Shown piece by piece: positions 13,796 to 16,311 of a stretch of 16,311 nt of DNA. Position 1 is the stretch's first letter. Each line of letters begins with the position of its first letter. The position numbers and the translations under genes were made by a program. The stretch is from an uncultured Cardiobacterium sp. (GTDB lineage Bacteria > Pseudomonadota > Gammaproteobacteria > Cardiobacteriales > Cardiobacteriaceae). The stretch is taken from NCBI RefSeq assembly GCF_938028185.1, contig NZ_CALJAH010000036.1:1-16311 (forward strand), written 5' to 3'. Under the pieces are notes generated by a model, which worked only from the letters and a program-made list of their open reading frames with translations, had not been told where the DNA came from and searched no databases.

Positions 13796-14185
13796 ATGCA
13801 CATCCACCACACCGCCCTCATCGTCTCCGACTACGCGCGCAGCAAGCGCTTCTACACCGAAACCCTCGGCCTGGAAATCCTGGCCGAGCATTACCGCGCC
13901 GCGCGCGACTCGTGGAAACTTGACCTTGGCTTGAACGGCCAGTACGTCGTCGAACTCTTTTCCTTCCCCAACCCGCCGCCACGGCCAGGCAGCACGGATG
14001 GTACGCCTGAAGCCTGCGGTCTGCGCCACCTCGCCTTTGCCGTCGCCGACATCCCCGGCAAACGCGCCGAACTGCAAGCGCGGGGCGTCGCCTGCGAAGC
14101 GATCCGTATCGACGAATACACCGGCAAGCAGCTATTTTTCATCAAAGACCCGGACGGCCTGCCGCTGGAGTTTTACCAGCAATAA
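13796..14185 (+). CDS. yaeR: YaeR-type glyoxalase-like VOC protein
   Basis: 129 residues, same length as E. coli YaeR, with closely similar remembered segments (ARDSWKLDLGLNGQYVVELFSF, PEACGLRHLAFAV, KDPDGLPLEFYQQ). Metal-ligand candidates are His5, Glu53, His78 and Glu125, one per expected VOC position, so it is likely a metal-dependent member of the fold; the reaction of YaeR is not established. Cytoplasmic. The ATG is only 2 nt from the end of the MITE, which leaves a weak AGG as ribosome site; the MITE appears to have replaced or created its leader. Expression may depend on read-through from the regulator gene or on a promoter in the MITE. Confidence 0.93.
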   Translation: MHIHHTALIVSDYARSKRFYTETLGLEILAEHYRAARDSWKLDLGLNGQYVVELFSFPNPPPRPGSTDGTPEACGLRHLAFAVADIPGKRAELQARGVACEAIRIDEYTGKQLFFIKDPDGLPLEFYQQ

Positions 14186-14287
14186 CCCCTCGCCCGCATG
14201 GCACAGAACGTGCTTCAATAAAGACAATCGTCGCGTTTTTCCGTGACGGGAATAACCAAGAAACCCCTTCCAGAACAAAGGAAAACC

Positions 14288-14776
14288 ATGAATCCCATAC
14301 CCGATATGGAAAAACCGTCCGGCCAGTCCGAAGCCTATGACCTCACCTACTACGACGGCCACAAACGCCGCGTATATGTGACCGACGCGCAGTTCTACCT
14401 CACCAACACCATGATGATCTTCTCGCGCACCGACACCAAAGGGTTCATCACCAGCGTCAACCTGCCCTTCATCGAAGCCAGTGGCTGGGACAAAGAAGAC
14501 CTCATCGGCCAGCCGCACTACATCCTGCGCCACCCGCATATGCCGGCGTCTGCCTTTGAAGACCTGTGGAGCACGCTGCAAGCGGGCAAACAGTGGACAG
14601 GCTGCGTGAAAAATCTGCGCAAGGACGGCGGCTACTATTGGGTACGCGCGGTGATTGACCCCATCATCGAAGACGGCAAAATCGTCGGCTACAACTCCGT
14701 CCGCCGTCGCATTGACAACGCCACCATCAAAGAACACGAAGCGCTCTACGCGCAACTGCGCGCTGCCGAGCTCTGA
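14288..14776 (+). CDS. Stand-alone Aer-type PAS domain protein
   Basis: 162 residues; the PAS domain spans about 40-142. The sequence parallels the FAD-binding PAS of the aerotaxis receptor Aer: ITSVNLPFIEASGW, DLIGQPHYILRHPHMP, AFEDLWSTLQAGKQWTGCVKN, DGGYYWVRA, GYNSVRRR. Trp103 and Asn109 are kept, but the Aer RHPDMP motif reads RHPHMP (His84 for Asp). The membrane, HAMP and chemoreceptor parts of Aer are absent: the gene ends normally after a short helix and a strong terminator follows, so it does not look truncated. Start chosen at the ATG with AAAGGAAAA; 15 upstream residues are open but unlikely. Likely a cytoplasmic flavin or redox sensor acting on a partner elsewhere; partner unknown. 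Confidence 0.88.
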   Translation: MNPIPDMEKPSGQSEAYDLTYYDGHKRRVYVTDAQFYLTNTMMIFSRTDTKGFITSVNLPFIEASGWDKEDLIGQPHYILRHPHMPASAFEDLWSTLQAGKQWTGCVKNLRKDGGYYWVRAVIDPIIEDGKIVGYNSVRRRIDNATIKEHEALYAQLRAAEL

Positions 14777-14814
14777 TTCGCGCCCATGCGCTACCGCATT
14801 CGCGCGCCTAACCT

Positions 14815-14837
14815 CCGCCCTTCGGGGCGGTTTTTTT
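14815..14837 (+). terminator. Intrinsic terminator of the PAS gene
   Basis: CCGCCC (14815-14820), loop TTCG, GGGCGG (14825-14830), then seven T. Classical, 38 nt past the PAS stop. Confidence 0.92.
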
Positions 14838-14896
14838 ATTGCCTGGCGCCGGGAGACTTCCTCCCCGCTTTGCAGGGAAATGGTAAACAGCTTCCA

Positions 14897-14920
14897 AAAA
14901 CCCGCCATCCGGCGGGTTTT
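14897..14920 (-). terminator. Intrinsic terminator of the TRAP binding-protein gene
   Basis: AAAACCCGCC (14897-14906), loop ATCC, GGCGGGTTTT (14911-14920). It lies 10 nt past the stop of the minus-strand gene and has T-runs on both sides, so it also works from the plus side. Confidence 0.9.
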
Positions 14921-14930
14921 CTTGACGCGG

Positions 14931-15959
14931 TTATTGCGGCGGCAGCAGCCGGGCTTTCAGTTTTGCCAACACGGCCGTCGCGCCAACCGTGCCGTTTTGT
15001 TGCTGCTCCTGCGCCCAGCGGTCGAGTTCGGCGCGATAATCGCTCGCCTCGCCCCAGGCGGCGACTTCTGCCGGGGTGAGATCGCGCAGGGTGACGCCTT
15101 TTTCCTGCGCGGTTCTGAGGATTTGCGCGTAGTGGTCGTCCATCATTTTGCCCAGTTCGGCACAGGATTTGTCGGCGGCGCGGGCAAAGGCGGCCTTGTC
15201 GTCGTCGCCGAGCGCCGCCCATTTTTCGTTGCTAATGGCCACGGGGTAGATGTGTCCCAGCCAGAAGTCGCGCGAGACCAGCGCGTAAGGCGCGTGTTCG
15301 TAGGCCTTGATGTCGATGGCGCTGTCGATGTTGACCATCAGCCCGTGCATTTCGCCGTTCTTCAGTTTGGCGTAGGTTTCTTCGCCCCAGCGGCTGTTGG
15401 TCGGGATGGCACCCGCGTTTTTGAGGAAGGCGCGGTGCCAGAAGCTGGCGGTGCGCCAGGTTTGTCCCTTGATGTCGTCCAGGGTTTGCAGGGGTTTGAC
15501 GCTAAAGAAGGCGACGGGGTAGCCGGTGGCGATGATGAGCGGCGTCGCGCCGTTTTTTTGGTATTCGGCGGCGAGTTCGGGGATGTCGGCGTAGATGCGG
15601 CGCAGGGTTTGTACTTGTTGCTCGCCAGCAGGGCCAATCATGAAGCCTTTGAAGAGCTGGTTCAGCGGCAGTTGTTCGGCGCTGTATTCGGGGACGGCGA
15701 CGATGAGGTCGGTTTTGCCGTCGGCGAGGGCTTGCAGTTCGTCGTGCGCCTGGGCGATGCTGCCGCCTCAATGCGGCTCGATTTTGATGCGCCCGCCGCT
15801 TTCCGCCTCAACGTGTTTGAAGAAGACGTCGTTGATGAAGCGGGTGCGCATATTGCCGTAGGGTTCGTGGTCGCTGTAGCGCAGCACGGTCTGCGCGGCG
15901 GCGCTGTGCAGCAGTCCGGCGGCGAGGCAGAGGGCGGCGAGGGTGTGCTTGAGGGTCAT
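14931..15959 (-). pseudogene. TRAP transporter solute-binding protein (DctP family) split by one UGA
   Basis: Signal peptide MTLKHTLAALCLAAGLLHSAAA, then a DctP-type binding protein of 342 residues, normal size, if an in-frame TGA at 15768-15770 is read through. Both parts are in the same frame: 15768-15959 ends RIKIEPH, and the sequence resumes GGSIAQAHDELQALADGKTD. Trp is expected at the stop (PHWGGS). Later landmarks are SVKPLQTLDDIKGQTWR, with the ligand-binding Arg region, and ISNEKWAALGDDDKAAF near the C-terminus. It would carry an organic acid or similar solute in the periplasm to a TRAP permease; no permease is here. GGAG precedes the ATG. It follows the PstS-like gene by 13 nt. Nonsense mutation or sequence error. 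Confidence 0.88.
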
Positions 15960-15972
15960 GGTGGCTCCGGGT

Positions 15973-16199
15973 TCAGGGGGTAGGGGAGGGTGGTTCGGTA
16001 AACGGCACGTAGCCGGTTTTTTGCACCAGCTCCTGCCCTTGCGGCGATTGTACCCATGCCAGCAATTGGCGCACGTTGTCGCTTTCGCGCCCGGCGACGG
16101 TCACGGCGTAAAAGTCGTTGGTGAAGGGATAGCGACCCGCGCGGATGTTGGCGTGGTTGGGGGCGATGCCGTCGATGTTGAGCAGCTTGATTTCTTGGT
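15973..16199 (-). pseudogene. PstS-like solute-binding protein, 3' fragment cut by an IS
   Basis: About 75 C-terminal residues remain: IKLLNIDGIAPNHANIRAGR, YPFTNDFYAVTV, then QLLAWVQSPQGQELVQKTGY ending VPFTEPPSPTP. These are characteristic of the last lobe of phosphate-type periplasmic binding proteins (PstS or PBP-like domain). Upstream of about 16199 the reading frame runs into the end of an IS1-family element, so the N-terminal part is displaced or lies beyond the IS. The stop lies 13 nt before the TRAP gene start, suggesting one operon. The exact ligand is unknown; phosphate is only the family's best-known one. Confidence 0.75.
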
Positions 16200-16311
16200 G
16201 GTGTCCTAAAATGTATGCTGATAAACGGCGGGCAAACAAAAAGCAACGGAGACACGGTATATTTGAGGTGTGGAAGCTCAAAATACCATTTGCTGTCCCC
16301 GTTGCCGTGGG
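16200..16311 (+). mobile_element. IS1-family element, left end, running out of the window
   Basis: The junction is at GGTGGTGTCC (16197-16206), consistent with an IS1-type terminal repeat starting GGTG; 16197 or 16200 is possible. Next comes a short leader and the start of an InsA-like frame. The right end, target duplication and rest of the element lie outside. It interrupts the PstS-like gene. Confidence 0.65.
16270..16311 (+). CDS. insA: IS1-type InsA, N-terminus only
   Basis: 14 codons from a GTG preceded by TTGAG read VEAQNTICCPRCRG. The CxxC finger half (CPRC) at this distance from the start matches the zinc-finger start of IS1 InsA proteins (ISCPSC in E. coli IS1). InsA binds the IS ends and, by frameshifting, joins InsB to make transposase. 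The rest of the gene is beyond the window edge. Confidence 0.55.
   Translation, partial: MEAQNTICCPRCRG

Overview
The window is about 16.3 kb of GC-rich DNA from a Gram-negative bacterium. It carries an ExbB/ExbD/TonB system, an outer-membrane siderophore-type receptor, periplasmic binding proteins and a YjeT-PurA neighbourhood. Best guess: a gammaproteobacterium of the Cardiobacterium type. This rests on the overall look of the proteins and repeats recalled from memory, not on any search. Several insertion-type repeats and four damaged or truncated transport and accessory genes give the region the character of an accessory segment in flux.

Layout. 1-2053: a minus-strand pair, an alpha/beta hydrolase and a Tas-type aldo-keto reductase, joined by an ATGA overlap. 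2131-6084: a plus-strand iron-uptake unit, exbB-exbD-tonB followed by a TonB-dependent receptor whose frame is broken three times. 6102-7736: a convergent terminator built on a 37-bp inverted repeat, then two minus-strand membrane-associated proteins of unknown function. 7833-11127: a minus-strand run holding yjeT, an unknown (DUF2262-like) protein, a small membrane protein, an AT-rich VOC protein, a probable broken small gene and purA. It is punctuated by three more copies of the 37-bp inverted repeat. 11128-11816: no intact gene; it holds the yjeT promoter, an internally deleted IS481-type transposase remnant, a 107-bp Correia-like MITE and a bidirectional terminator. 11817-12872: two tandem paralogous periplasmic proteins of cytochrome b562-like type without the haem ligands. 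12972-14776: plus-strand genes for a CreB-like response regulator, a YaeR-type VOC protein (separated from it by a 163-bp MITE) and a stand-alone Aer-type PAS protein. 14931-16311: a minus-strand TRAP (DctP) binding protein split by one UGA, and the 3' end of a PstS-like binding protein cut off by an IS1-family element that runs out of the window.

How it fits together. ExbB/ExbD/TonB would energise uptake through TonB-dependent receptors, including the cognate receptor if it were intact. The two binding proteins at the right end would deliver solutes to inner-membrane transporters encoded elsewhere. The response regulator diverges from the b562-like pair and may regulate it. The most notable things are (a) the 37-bp repeat with strictly constant geometry, found just 3' of four genes, (b) a Correia-like element, (c) the ligand-less b562-like tandem pair, (d) the free-standing Aer PAS module, and (e) the clustering of lesions in uptake genes, which could be real decay or consensus sequence errors. 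I found no clear multi-gene defence, biosynthetic or other novel system, and no tRNA, rRNA or CRISPR array.
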